A program made the position numbers and the translations under genes. Below the pieces are notes generated by a model. It was given only the letters and a program-made list of their open reading frames with translations. It did not search any database and was not told the DNA's origin. From Patescibacteria group bacterium (GTDB lineage: Bacteria; Patescibacteriota; Microgenomatia; PFEM01; JAHIFH01): 12,052 nt of DNA. The first letter of the stretch is position 1; the number at the start of each line of letters is the position of its first letter. The stretch covers positions 1-12,052 of the forward strand of contig JAHIFH010000005.1 of the NCBI GenBank assembly GCA_018900995.1, in the 5' to 3' direction. Below are positions 1-6,639 of the stretch, one piece after another.

Positions 1-566
1 ACGAGAGTAAAAAGGCTATTAATGGTTAATAAAAACAAAAGTCGATCCCTTAAAAAATATCTCGCTAAATAGTAAATCCCTATTGCCAAAAAAATCCCCA
101 AAAAACCAGTTGCTGCTAGACTTGGGTTTTGAGAAGTAAAAATAGAAATTAAGCCTAATAATAAAAAACCAAGGAGGAAAAAGTCTCTTTTCTTCAATCT
201 GAACTTTGCCTTTCTTCTAAAGGTTACCGCTAGAAAAAGGAAAAGAAGAATCAAAAATTTCGCCGTCAAAGATAATCCAAAAAACATCTCTCCTCCCATA
301 ACTATTCCTTTCTCTGTATAAGTAAAAAAATAAAAAGGCAGAGAAACCGGGGCTTTTAGACCACGCACTGCCCAGCCAAAAGGCAGAACGGCAACCAGGG
401 TTAGCCAAACTGCCTTTTGCCAATCTTCTAAAACCCAGAAAAGATAAAGAGCAAAAAGAATAATCGGAGGGAAAAAGGTTTTGTTATTAAAGGAAAAAAA
501 CAAAAATATATAGAGAGTTATTTGGGCAACCAGTAATTTAGTGACTAAGCCCTTCGAGTATTTCAT
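1..566 (-). CDS. O-antigen ligase/polymerase-like membrane protein, N-terminal part (cut by left edge)
   Basis: Reading leftwards from the ATG at 566, the frame stays open for 188 codons to the window edge. The protein begins MKYSKGLVTKLL. It is strongly hydrophobic, with likely membrane segments near residues 10-25, 32-43, 49-65, 97-115, 130-145 and 153-167, separated by short basic loops such as FRRKAKFRLKKR. This alternation, with a 'SIFTSQNPSLAATG' loop after a helix, matches the N-terminal half of Wzy/WaaL-type O-antigen ligases, which are often found in surface glycan loci of Patescibacteria. The diagnostic C-terminal Wzy_C region lies outside the window, so the family call is an inference from topology and context. 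It is divergent from the nucleotidyltransferase gene across a 30-bp gap and has no SD, so it is probably translated from a leaderless transcript. Confidence 0.6.
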   Translation of the reverse strand, partial: MKYSKGLVTKLLVAQITLYIFLFFSFNNKTFFPPIILFALYLFWVLEDWQKAVWLTLVAVLPFGWAVRGLKAPVSLPFYFFTYTEKGIVMGGEMFFGLSLTAKFLILLFLFLAVTFRRKAKFRLKKRDFFLLGFLLLGLISIFTSQNPSLAATGFLGIFLAIGIYYLARYFLRDRLLFLLTINSLFTL

Positions 567-574
567 TCAGGAAT

Positions 575-584
575 ATTCTATAAT
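575..584. promoter_or_regulatory. overlapping divergent -10 boxes (bidirectional core promoter)
   Basis: The plus strand carries a perfect TATAAT at 579-584, 12 nt before the ATG at 597. The minus strand carries TAGAAT (read from 580 to 575), 8 nt before the ATG at 566. The two boxes share two bases inside a 30-bp divergent gap. Either start site would lie within a few nucleotides of its start codon, implying leaderless or nearly leaderless mRNAs. No good -35 hexamer is visible for either direction. Confidence 0.5.
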
Positions 585-596
585 AAAACAGGTTGA

Positions 597-1796
597 ATGG
601 AAAACAAACAAGTTAAACTTCTCACCTTTTTAATTAAAACGGAAAGTAAAAAATGCCCTCCAGAAAATCTCTTTCCTGTGAATGAGGAGCGATTGCTGGC
701 CTTAGCCGGAAGAAATAAGGCGATCCCTTTTGTTTTTCATTTTCTAGATTGCCCCTCATGTAAAAAACGCTTGACTAAAAAAACTATTAAAAAACTTCCC
801 CAATATCAAAAACCCCTCCTCCTCTGGCCTCTTTTGTACCGAAAGGAAAAACAGGCTCTAGGAAAATTTTGCCGAAAAGAAAGGATTAAGATCGTTTTGC
901 TCAAAGATTTCTCTTCCTATCCAAAGATGAAATTCCATCACGAGTATTTAATGGGAACTGACCTTGATATCTTAGTTAAAGAAAAAGATCTGGGAAAAAT
1001 TGAGTCCTTCTTAAAAAAAACAGGCTATAAGCTGAGAGAACATCTGAAGCTGAAAGACAGCCAGGGGAAACTCTATTATCAAGAAAAAACTTTTATTCAC
1101 CCCAAAAGGCATATTAATTTGGATTTACACACCCAGCTGGCTATTCCCCATAAAGATGAATTTCATTTTCTGGAGAAGAAAACAATCAATCAAATAACTA
1201 AAACTTTATTTCAAAATGCACTTCCAGTTGGAAAACAAAGTCTTCTGTGTCGACCAAACAAAGAATATTTTCTTTTCTCTTTAATCACTCATTGCTTAGC
1301 GAGTGACCTTTTGAAGGGACTCCGTAACCTTTTTGATATTATTCAGTTTGCCTCTCTCTACGACAAAGAGATTAACTGGAAGAAATTTTTGAGTCTAACC
1401 AAGCGCTTTAAAATAACCAATTTTTCTTATTTTATTCTTTTGTTGGGAAGTCAAATTTTTGCTTTGCCCTTCCCTCAAGGTCTGAGGAAAAATATTCAAA
1501 TCCCTTTTAGGGTGCGCCTTCTTGTTTCTTATTGGTCGGTTGAAAAAATTGCTCTTTTCCCTCCAATCGAACAATGGGCTATAAAAAACAAAGAGACAAA
1601 AAGAATTTTCTATGAAAATTTCTTTATTAAAATGTTTCTGTTTAATTCAGTCTCGTTTTGGCGGCTAATCCGACCTCGTGTCTTTCTTTTTATCTCTAGA
1701 ATAGGATTGATTTGGTTTAGTAAAGCCGCTTCTCGTCTTTATCGTAAATTTCCATTATCGAAATCCAATCAACATCAACTCCCGGAAGCTGAATAA
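597..1796 (+). CDS. NTP_transf_5-type nucleotidyltransferase family protein
   Basis: This 399-residue protein resembles the uncharacterised nucleotidyltransferase family PF14907. The core shows IVLLKDFSSYP (about 99-109, the 'LKG' region), then GTDLDILV (120-127) with the paired acidic residues D122 and D124 expected to bind metal. It is followed by a helix ending in KKTGYKL and by NLDLHTQL (174-181), the family's 'DLH' motif with D176 and H178. The C-terminal half is helical. The reaction and substrate are unknown for the family. Relatives occur beside HPr-kinase-like and PqqD-like genes, including paeninodin-type lasso peptide clusters, and both neighbours exist in this window about 4 kb away. 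The ATG follows a TATAAT by 12 nt and there is no SD. The last 27 codons overlap the convergent gene on the other strand. Confidence 0.75.
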   Translation: MENKQVKLLTFLIKTESKKCPPENLFPVNEERLLALAGRNKAIPFVFHFLDCPSCKKRLTKKTIKKLPQYQKPLLLWPLLYRKEKQALGKFCRKERIKIVLLKDFSSYPKMKFHHEYLMGTDLDILVKEKDLGKIESFLKKTGYKLREHLKLKDSQGKLYYQEKTFIHPKRHINLDLHTQLAIPHKDEFHFLEKKTINQITKTLFQNALPVGKQSLLCRPNKEYFLFSLITHCLASDLLKGLRNLFDIIQFASLYDKEINWKKFLSLTKRFKITNFSYFILLLGSQIFALPFPQGLRKNIQIPFRVRLLVSYWSVEKIALFPPIEQWAIKNKETKRIFYENFFIKMFLFNSVSFWRLIRPRVFLFISRIGLIWFSKAASRLYRKFPLSKSNQHQLPEAE

Positions 1797-2592
1797 ATAG
1801 AGTTTCTCCAATTTTTACTTTCTGGTCTTCGTGGAAATAGAAATTCTCACCTTGCTTTTTGGTTAGTAGTTTAATCTTTAAGTAAATATCTCTTTTTAGA
1901 GGATCACGACTAGTAACCAGGCGGCCATCCCAAGTTTCAACCGTCTTTTCAGCCAGTTCTATTCGTTTTTCCAAAATCTCAGCCACAACGTTTCCCATCC
2001 CATCCATCATCCTCCCCCCAACCGGAATCGCTTCGGCATCCCAGGGAACGGTATTTGCCCAAACCCCCTTAATAATAAGCCCCTTTGTTTCTCTTTCATC
2101 CGGGACCCCCTCAACAAAAGTCACCAAGCCACTAGCATAAGTATTAGTTAAATGGAGTTCGATTGGCCCACCAATCTCAAGCGGTTGATTTTTAAATTTA
2201 AGCTTGCCCGTTCTTCTATCTTTTGAAACCCGTAAATTTAAAGTGAGATAAAAATCTTTTCTCGTCGGCTCTTGATGTTGAAGAGTGCTTAATTCATGTA
2301 TTCTTACGCTAAGAACTTCGGCTACTACTTTTCCTTGCGGGTCGAACTCTTTGTCCCCAACTTTTATCGATTCACCTAGCCAATAGGGAGGGGCAGTAAA
2401 ATAGGCTTGCCACCAACTTGAAGCAGAAATCTTAACTTCAGCTTTAACCCATTGTTCTTTACTTCTTAATTGAACCATTACCAATATTAAAACCAGTAAA
2501 ATTAGGAATCCAATCAAAAGTTCAAAGACACCAATTTTTTTTATTAGGCGTTTTGCTTTGGAAAGAAATTGCTGGGTTTTTTTAATCTTCAT
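1717..2592 (-). CDS. single-pass membrane protein with two tandem copies of an outer domain (DUF4330-like)
   Basis: I start this 291-residue protein at the ATG at 2592 (MKIKKTQQ). A longer reading from 2685 would run through the divergent promoter and into the neighbouring gene. A basic N-terminus is followed by one membrane helix (about 21-42, IGVFELLIGFLILLVLILVM) and then a soluble part. That part contains the same pattern twice: IKVGDKEFDPQGKVVAEVLSVRI with RKDFYLTLNL and later LEIGGPIELHL, and then IPVGGRMMDGMGNVVAEILEKRI with KRDIYLKIKL and later VKIGETLFIQL. Both copies look like beta-rich domains on one side of the membrane, probably outside. The anchor followed by 'Gd...g..vaeV' strands recalls DUF4330, recognised from memory only. 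The function is unknown. Its 3' end overlaps the nucleotidyltransferase gene by 80 bp. Confidence 0.65.
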   Translation of the reverse strand: MKIKKTQQFLSKAKRLIKKIGVFELLIGFLILLVLILVMVQLRSKEQWVKAEVKISASSWWQAYFTAPPYWLGESIKVGDKEFDPQGKVVAEVLSVRIHELSTLQHQEPTRKDFYLTLNLRVSKDRRTGKLKFKNQPLEIGGPIELHLTNTYASGLVTFVEGVPDERETKGLIIKGVWANTVPWDAEAIPVGGRMMDGMGNVVAEILEKRIELAEKTVETWDGRLVTSRDPLKRDIYLKIKLLTKKQGENFYFHEDQKVKIGETLFIQLPGVDVDWISIMEIYDKDEKRLY

Positions 2593-2603
2593 TTTGTTTT
2601 TAT

Positions 2604-2611
2604 AGTATAAT
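2604..2611. promoter_or_regulatory. overlapping divergent -10 boxes (bidirectional core promoter)
   Basis: The near-palindromic sequence TATAGTATAAT contains a plus-strand TATAAT (2606-2611), 11 nt before the ATG at 2623. It also contains a minus-strand TATACT (read from 2609 to 2604), 11 nt before the ATG at 2592. The divergent gap is exactly 30 bp, as at 567-596. Predicted start sites fall about 5 nt before each start codon, leaving no room for an SD. No convincing -35 is seen. Confidence 0.55.
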
Positions 2612-2622
2612 CTTAGCGAAGA

Positions 2623-3411
2623 ATGAACGCAAAAACAAGCAACTCCCTCAGGCAATTTTTTGAACTTCTTTTTGCTTTTACTCAAAAAGAGATTAAGGCC
2701 CGCTATAAAAATGCTGTTTTGGGATTCCTATGGATGTTTTTAAATCCCGTCATTCAAATGGTTGTTATTGGGTTTGTTTTTTCCTTAATTTTCCGCTTTG
2801 GCATTAAAGATTACTACTTCTTTTTGCTCGCCGGTCTTTTACCCTGGAATTTCTTTGCCCTAAGCATCAATAAAGCCACCCCGGCAATTGTTTATGAGCG
2901 TAACTTGATTCAAAAATCTTTCTTTCCAAGAGAAGTTATCCCCCTCTCAATTGTTCTCTCTAATTTCTTTCATCTTTTGATCTCTTTATTTTTGTTTTTA
3001 ATTTTTTTAGGCGCGATTGGAAAATGGCAGATTTTTGCTCCCCTAAATTTTCTTCTGTTCCTGATTAGTCTGTTTTTTCTTCTCATTTTTACCGCCGGCT
3101 TTTCTTTAATCACCTCCAGTCTTAATGTCTTTTGGCGAGACATCACTTTTTTTACTCAAGCCCTAGTTTTAATTTGGTTTTATGCCACGCCAATCCTCTA
3201 TCCTTTATCCTTTATCCCCAAGCAATTTCAGGCTGTCTTCTATCTCAATCCTCTATCGGGAATTTTTACTTCTTTACAAAGATCAGCTATCAGCAATGGG
3301 AGCTTTCCTTATCAAATTTTACTTGGCCAATTTTTGCTCATTATTTTTATCTTTATTTTCGGAGTTATCCTTTTTAAAAACAGAGCAAAATATTTTAGTG
3401 ATTGGCTATAG
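2623..3411 (+). CDS. ABC-2 type polysaccharide/lipid-glycan exporter, permease subunit (Wzm-like)
   Basis: This 262-residue protein has the usual length and layout of Wzm/TagG/RfbA permeases. A cytoplasmic N-terminus carries KEIKARYKNAVLGFLW (22-37) and LNPVIQM, the family's most conserved stretch. Six likely membrane helices follow, with the cytoplasmic loop motif YERNLIQKSFFPREVIP and the later NVFWRDI before the last helix pair. It should form a homodimer in the inner membrane and, with the ATPase encoded 2 nt downstream, flip lipid-linked glycan outwards. The ATG at 2623 follows a TATAAT by 11 nt with no SD, so a near-leaderless mRNA is likely. A short 7-nt repeat lies in the coding sequence at 3200-3218. 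Confidence 0.9.
   Translation: MNAKTSNSLRQFFELLFAFTQKEIKARYKNAVLGFLWMFLNPVIQMVVIGFVFSLIFRFGIKDYYFFLLAGLLPWNFFALSINKATPAIVYERNLIQKSFFPREVIPLSIVLSNFFHLLISLFLFLIFLGAIGKWQIFAPLNFLLFLISLFFLLIFTAGFSLITSSLNVFWRDITFFTQALVLIWFYATPILYPLSFIPKQFQAVFYLNPLSGIFTSLQRSAISNGSFPYQILLGQFLLIIFIFIFGVILFKNRAKYFSDWL
3200..3218 (+). repeat. short heptanucleotide repeat inside the permease gene
   Basis: The unit atccttt occurs twice in tandem (3200-3206, 3207-3213), followed by a partial copy atccc. It encodes part of the loop YPLSFIP. The unit length is not a multiple of three, so a change of one copy would shift the frame. Two and a half copies is short and may be chance. Confidence 0.35.
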
Positions 3412-3413
3412 AT

Positions 3414-4124
3414 ATGAATAATATTGCCGTTAATCTTACCAACATTTCCAAAAAATACATTCTCCACCATGAGAAGCCTACATTAGTGGAAAGTTTCTTC
3501 AAAAAGAAAGAAGAATTTTGGGCGCTTAAAAACATTAGTTTCGCGGTGAAGGAGGGAGAAAAACTAGGTATTATCGGTCCAAATAGTGCCGGCAAATCGA
3601 CTTTATTGAAAATTATCGGCGGAATTACTACCCCAACTACTGGTAAAGTTGAAACCACTGGCAGAATTGCTTCCTTAATCGAACTTACGGCCGGTTTTCA
3701 TCCAGATCTAACCGGCGAGGAGAATGTCTATATTAATGGGCTTTTGTTGAGAATGAGTCGAAAAGAGATTGACAATAAATTTAAGACAATAGTTGATTTT
3801 GCTGAGCTTCATCACTTCATTGACGCCCCTTTTTATACCTATTCAGGGGGGATGATGTTTCGCTTAGGCTTCTCAATCGCCATTCACTCTGATCCCGATA
3901 TTCTCATTATTGACGAAGTATTTTCTGCCGGAGATAAATCCTTTCAGGAGAAATGTCAAAAAAGAATGAGAGAGTTTTTCAGAGAAAAGACGATCCTTTT
4001 TGTCTCTCACAATTTAGGAGTGATAAAGCACATTTGCCCAAACTCAATCTGGCTTGAGAAAGGAAAGATCAAGTTTTCCGGCAAGACTAAAGAAGTGGTT
4101 AAGGCTTATCTTCAGTCTCAATAA
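3414..4124 (+). CDS. ABC transporter ATPase of the polysaccharide exporter (Wzt/TagH-like, no C-terminal carbohydrate domain)
   Basis: This 236-residue nucleotide-binding subunit carries all the ABC motifs. Walker A is GPNSAGKST (55-63), the signature is YSGGMMFR (143-150), Walker B is ILIIDE (163-168), followed by VFSAGDKSFQEKC, which is typical of Wzt-type ATPases, and the H-loop is FVSHN (H199). The protein stops soon after the ATPase core, so it lacks the carbohydrate-binding C-terminal domain of Wzt proteins that recognise modified chain ends. It is closer in form to short KpsT/TagH-type subunits. I start at the ATG at 3414, 2 nt after the permease stop. An upstream TTG at 3402 would give four extra residues. 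It is coupled to the permease gene and converges on the ParB-like gene with a 5-nt gap and no visible terminator. Confidence 0.9.
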   Translation: MNNIAVNLTNISKKYILHHEKPTLVESFFKKKEEFWALKNISFAVKEGEKLGIIGPNSAGKSTLLKIIGGITTPTTGKVETTGRIASLIELTAGFHPDLTGEENVYINGLLLRMSRKEIDNKFKTIVDFAELHHFIDAPFYTYSGGMMFRLGFSIAIHSDPDILIIDEVFSAGDKSFQEKCQKRMREFFREKTILFVSHNLGVIKHICPNSIWLEKGKIKFSGKTKEVVKAYLQSQ

Positions 4125-4129
4125 GACAA

Positions 4130-4582
4130 TTATTTCACTAAAACACATTTTTGTCTTCCAAAGAGACCTAAAATCGCCCTCAGCTCGCCAATCTCCCTCT
4201 CAATAAACTTAGCAATGAGCCGATGGTGGCCATCAATGATGGTATAAGTATCTTTAAAATCTCTAGCCAAGAGAATCACTAGCGGTTCTCGGTTAGGCTT
4301 TAAAGTACTTTCTGCTATTTTTTTAATCCTGGCGGTGTGTTCTCTTCCCACCCCTTCCTCAAGAATCACCTTCGCAATCGCCTTCACTGTCCTCGCAGAC
4401 GGAAACTCCTTCGGCCAGCTTCGATCGTTGATAATTCTTAAATTATCAACCTCATTTCCCTCTAAAAGAACCTCGTACCAAACTATTTTCTCTGGCAACA
4501 AAAACAAAACCTGTTTATTCAATCTCTCGCCAATTTTTAAGCCCTCAATCTCAGTTTTATTCAGCCTTTTAATTATCTTCAT
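4130..4582 (-). CDS. ParB/sulfiredoxin-fold domain protein
   Basis: In this 150-residue protein, the C-terminal half reads like a ParB N-terminal/sulfiredoxin-superfamily domain. REPLVILLARDFKDTYTIID (98-117) gives the two strands and leads into DGHHRLIAKF (117-126), the counterpart of the ParB 'GEHR' nucleotide-binding motif. No helix-turn-helix or other DNA-binding domain follows, so it is not a chromosome-partition ParB. Related single-domain proteins include free-serine kinases, so a small-molecule kinase or a nucleotide-dependent regulator are both possible. Its start overlaps the glycosyltransferase stop by 4 bp (ATGA), which makes it the last gene of the five-gene operon. The function in a glycan locus is unknown. 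Confidence 0.6.
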   Translation of the reverse strand: MKIIKRLNKTEIEGLKIGERLNKQVLFLLPEKIVWYEVLLEGNEVDNLRIINDRSWPKEFPSARTVKAIAKVILEEGVGREHTARIKKIAESTLKPNREPLVILLARDFKDTYTIIDGHHRLIAKFIEREIGELRAILGLFGRQKCVLVK

Positions 4583-5553
4583 TTCTTAAAACTCTGATAG
4601 AATTTATAAAAAATCCTACCATAGATAAAGCCTAGCCAAAAGAACAACTGCCTTAATAAGAGAAAAAAAACAAACCCAATTTTATAAAGGAGCGACTTGC
4701 CCGAGAGCCATTTTTTTAAAAGCCTAAAAAAAATCCTCCTATTCTTCTTTCCGATTTGTTTTTTCAGCTTATTTATTTCCTGTCCTAAGGCTTGCTGGGC
4801 CAAAAGGTCAAGGGGATATCTCTCAGTTAATATCCCTTCTTTACGCCCATACAGAAAAGCTTTCTTGAAAGTGTCTCCTAATGTTCTGGTTTTCTTAATG
4901 TGCCTTACCGTTAGCTTCGGAACATATAGAATGCTGACGCCATTTTTTAATAACCGAGCTGCAAGGTCTGCTTCTTCACCCACAAAGGGAAAAAGAGTTT
5001 CGTCAAAAACATAGTCTAAGCTCTTAAATATTTTTTTCTTAAACATCGCATTGCCAATATGTAAAAGTTTAGTTGGTTTCTCAATCTCACCCTGAGCCGA
5101 GATTCTTCGAGAAAACTCCAACCAGAATAGGAAAATATCAACAAAAAGGTTTTTTTCTTCAAACTGGTGAATAATTCTTCCTTGAAAAATTTCACCAGAA
5201 GGAAGCTGAGATAGTCTTTTTATCTCTTTAGGCCAATTTTTCGTAAGCAAACAATCGTCATCCAAAAAAACAAGCCAATTGCCTTTACTTTTTTTTACCC
5301 CTAAATTCCGTGCCTGAGAGGCAGATCTTCTGGCGAGACTAAAATTCTTAATTTTAAGACGAGGATATTGTTCCTTTAGCCTTTTGAAAAAACTGTTGGC
5401 TTTTTCTTTTTTAATGCCATTTTCAACAATAATAACTTCCGTCTGATTCCCAGAAAAAGCACCATCAACTAAAGAAAGGGTTTGGATTAACAATTCCCTC
5501 CTATCCAAGTCTGTGGTAGGAATAATTAAAGAAAAGCGAATGAAGCGGGTCAT
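4579..5553 (-). CDS. family 2 (GT-A) glycosyltransferase
   Basis: This 324-residue protein starts FSLIIPTTD, the usual first strand of a GT-A fold. The metal/nucleotide-sugar motif is FLDDDC (97-101), after ASQARNLGVKKSKGNWL, where 'ARNLG' is typical of GT2. The acceptor-side block is GNAMFKKKIF (167-176), and the catalytic acidic motif is GEEADLAARLL (192-202). A hydrophobic, aromatic-rich C-terminus (about 285-318) suggests membrane association. It probably adds a sugar to a lipid-linked glycan on the cytoplasmic face, but the sugar cannot be read from the sequence. I prefer the ATG at 5553. A TTG directly before it would add one residue. It lies 13 nt after the PqqD-like stop and overlaps the ParB-like start, so it is translationally linked to both. 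Confidence 0.88.
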   Translation of the reverse strand: MTRFIRFSLIIPTTDLDRRELLIQTLSLVDGAFSGNQTEVIIVENGIKKEKANSFFKRLKEQYPRLKIKNFSLARRSASQARNLGVKKSKGNWLVFLDDDCLLTKNWPKEIKRLSQLPSGEIFQGRIIHQFEEKNLFVDIFLFWLEFSRRISAQGEIEKPTKLLHIGNAMFKKKIFKSLDYVFDETLFPFVGEEADLAARLLKNGVSILYVPKLTVRHIKKTRTLGDTFKKAFLYGRKEGILTERYPLDLLAQQALGQEINKLKKQIGKKNRRIFFRLLKKWLSGKSLLYKIGFVFFLLLRQLFFWLGFIYGRIFYKFYQSFKK

Positions 5554-5566
5554 CAATTAGAAAAGT

Positions 5567-5851
5567 TTATTTTTTTCTTACAGCGATAAGGCCTTCTTTC
5601 AAATATTTCTTAAGAAGATTTAAAACATCTTTTTTGGCAGTCGCTTCATCGACTTTATACTCGTCAGTTACAGACTCAATAATTTCTTTAATCGGGGTGC
5701 CTTTTTTCAAATTCCTCCAAATGAAACTAGCAGTTTCGTTTAGAGAGCGCACTTCAGCTTTCTCACTATCAAGAATAAAAGCCTTTTCATTAACAAATTT
5801 AGTTAAGATTCCTTTTTTAATCCTAAATTTTGTTGATAAAGTAAGCCTCAT
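5567..5851 (-). CDS. PqqD-like peptide-chaperone (RRE) protein
   Basis: This 94-residue protein has the normal length for a free-standing PqqD (PF05402). The family core is clear: FILDSEKAEVRSLNETASFI (25-44), with the 'ld......LN.ta..iw..l' pattern. A wing-helix part follows, with TPIKEIIESVTDEYKVDEAT (52-71) and a final helix KKDVLNLLKKYLKEGLI. PqqD-type domains bind the leader of a precursor peptide and present it to a modifying enzyme. Its ATG overlaps the stop of the HPr-kinase-like gene by 4 bp (ATGA), so the two are translated together. No radical SAM partner is visible. PqqD-like proteins are also found beside HPr-kinase-like genes in polysaccharide/exosortase-type loci, where their client is unknown. 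Confidence 0.82.
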   Translation of the reverse strand: MRLTLSTKFRIKKGILTKFVNEKAFILDSEKAEVRSLNETASFIWRNLKKGTPIKEIIESVTDEYKVDEATAKKDVLNLLKKYLKEGLIAVRKK

Positions 5852-6639
5852 TTTGAAAAATAGCTCTCGATTTGCTTAAAAAATGAGCGGTCTTTTTTAA
5901 AATCTAAATTAAATACGGGCACCTTCCCAACTAAATTATAACAATTTTCCCAATAAGATTGCAAAAACCTAATTAAAGAAATGTCAGGACTACCCCTAAA
6001 GCTACGCACATTTCTAATCAGTTTTTCCGTAGCCTCAGTTTTTTTTAACTTGACTAATCTATTTTTATCTGCTTGCCTGAGAAAAAATACCCCTACTAAG
6101 GGAAAGCGAATATTTAGCCTCGAAGCTAAGTGTCTTTCATAAAATGGCGAACCATAAACAAACCACTGATTCCTCAATAGCCTGATTATTGAAGAATCAT
6201 CAGCAAGAACAATAAATTCAGGAAAAAGCTTCACAATCGTACTTTTCCCCGCATCTTTGGGGCCAACAAAAATAAATCCCTGCTTCTTTTCAGAGATAAA
6301 GGAAGAAGCGTGAAGCATCAGGCCCTTTTTTAAAATAAGAAAATTGCCAAAAATATCCCTGAAAATAAAATTAAAACTTTCGAAAACGAACCTGGATGGC
6401 AGTCTAATTTCAAACTCAGAGAACTTCCCTTGACTAATCTCTGCTTTTCTAATCAAAGGGGTAATCTCAACCCGAATTATCAACCCTCTCTTACCCCTAG
6501 GCGATGGTGGGCTTAAAAAATTTGAAAATTTCTTTTCCAAAAAATTTATAATCGCTGGATCAAGCGAGATTATTCTGCATCTAATTTCGGCAATGTCTAA
6601 AAAAAGATTTTGGGGTTTAGGTTTTCTCATTACAATCAA
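5848..6639 (-). CDS. HPr kinase-like (HprK-related) P-loop ATPase
   Basis: In this 263-residue protein the order of motifs matches the HprK C-terminal kinase fold. LMLHASS (107-113) is the strand before the P-loop, GPKDAGKST (126-134) is Walker A, VLADDSSII (144-152) holds the paired Asp of Walker B, and YGSPFYE (162-168) is the following conserved turn. The N-terminal 100 residues lack the HPr-serine-binding domain of true HprK, and no HPr or PTS gene is nearby, so the substrate is not HPr. In paeninodin-type clusters a homologue phosphorylates the precursor peptide. In HprK_rel_A-type systems the target is unknown. The frame opens at a TTG at 6639 overlapping the deacetylase stop (TTGA). 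An in-frame ATG at 6630 (residue 4) is an equally good start. It overlaps the PqqD-like gene by 4 bp. Confidence 0.82.
   Translation of the reverse strand: MIVMRKPKPQNLFLDIAEIRCRIISLDPAIINFLEKKFSNFLSPPSPRGKRGLIIRVEITPLIRKAEISQGKFSEFEIRLPSRFVFESFNFIFRDIFGNFLILKKGLMLHASSFISEKKQGFIFVGPKDAGKSTIVKLFPEFIVLADDSSIIRLLRNQWFVYGSPFYERHLASRLNIRFPLVGVFFLRQADKNRLVKLKKTEATEKLIRNVRSFRGSPDISLIRFLQSYWENCYNLVGKVPVFNLDFKKDRSFFKQIESYFSK

Noticed and set aside
2593..2685. 31-residue N-terminal extension of the duplicated-domain membrane protein, starting at 2685
   Set aside because: It would run through the divergent promoter and the start of the permease gene. The ATG at 2592 with a -10 box 11 nt upstream is a better start.
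3402..3413. TTG start for the exporter ATPase, overlapping the permease stop
   Set aside because: The ATG at 3414 lies 2 nt after the permease stop and directly precedes the conserved ABC N-terminus.
4130..4582. Chromosome-partition ParB
   Set aside because: Only the nucleotide-binding-like motif DGHHR is present. There is no helix-turn-helix, no parA and no parS-like repeat.
5848..6639. True HPr kinase/phosphorylase (hprK)
   Set aside because: The N-terminal domain of HprK is missing and there is no HPr or PTS gene. The motifs support only an HprK-related kinase fold.
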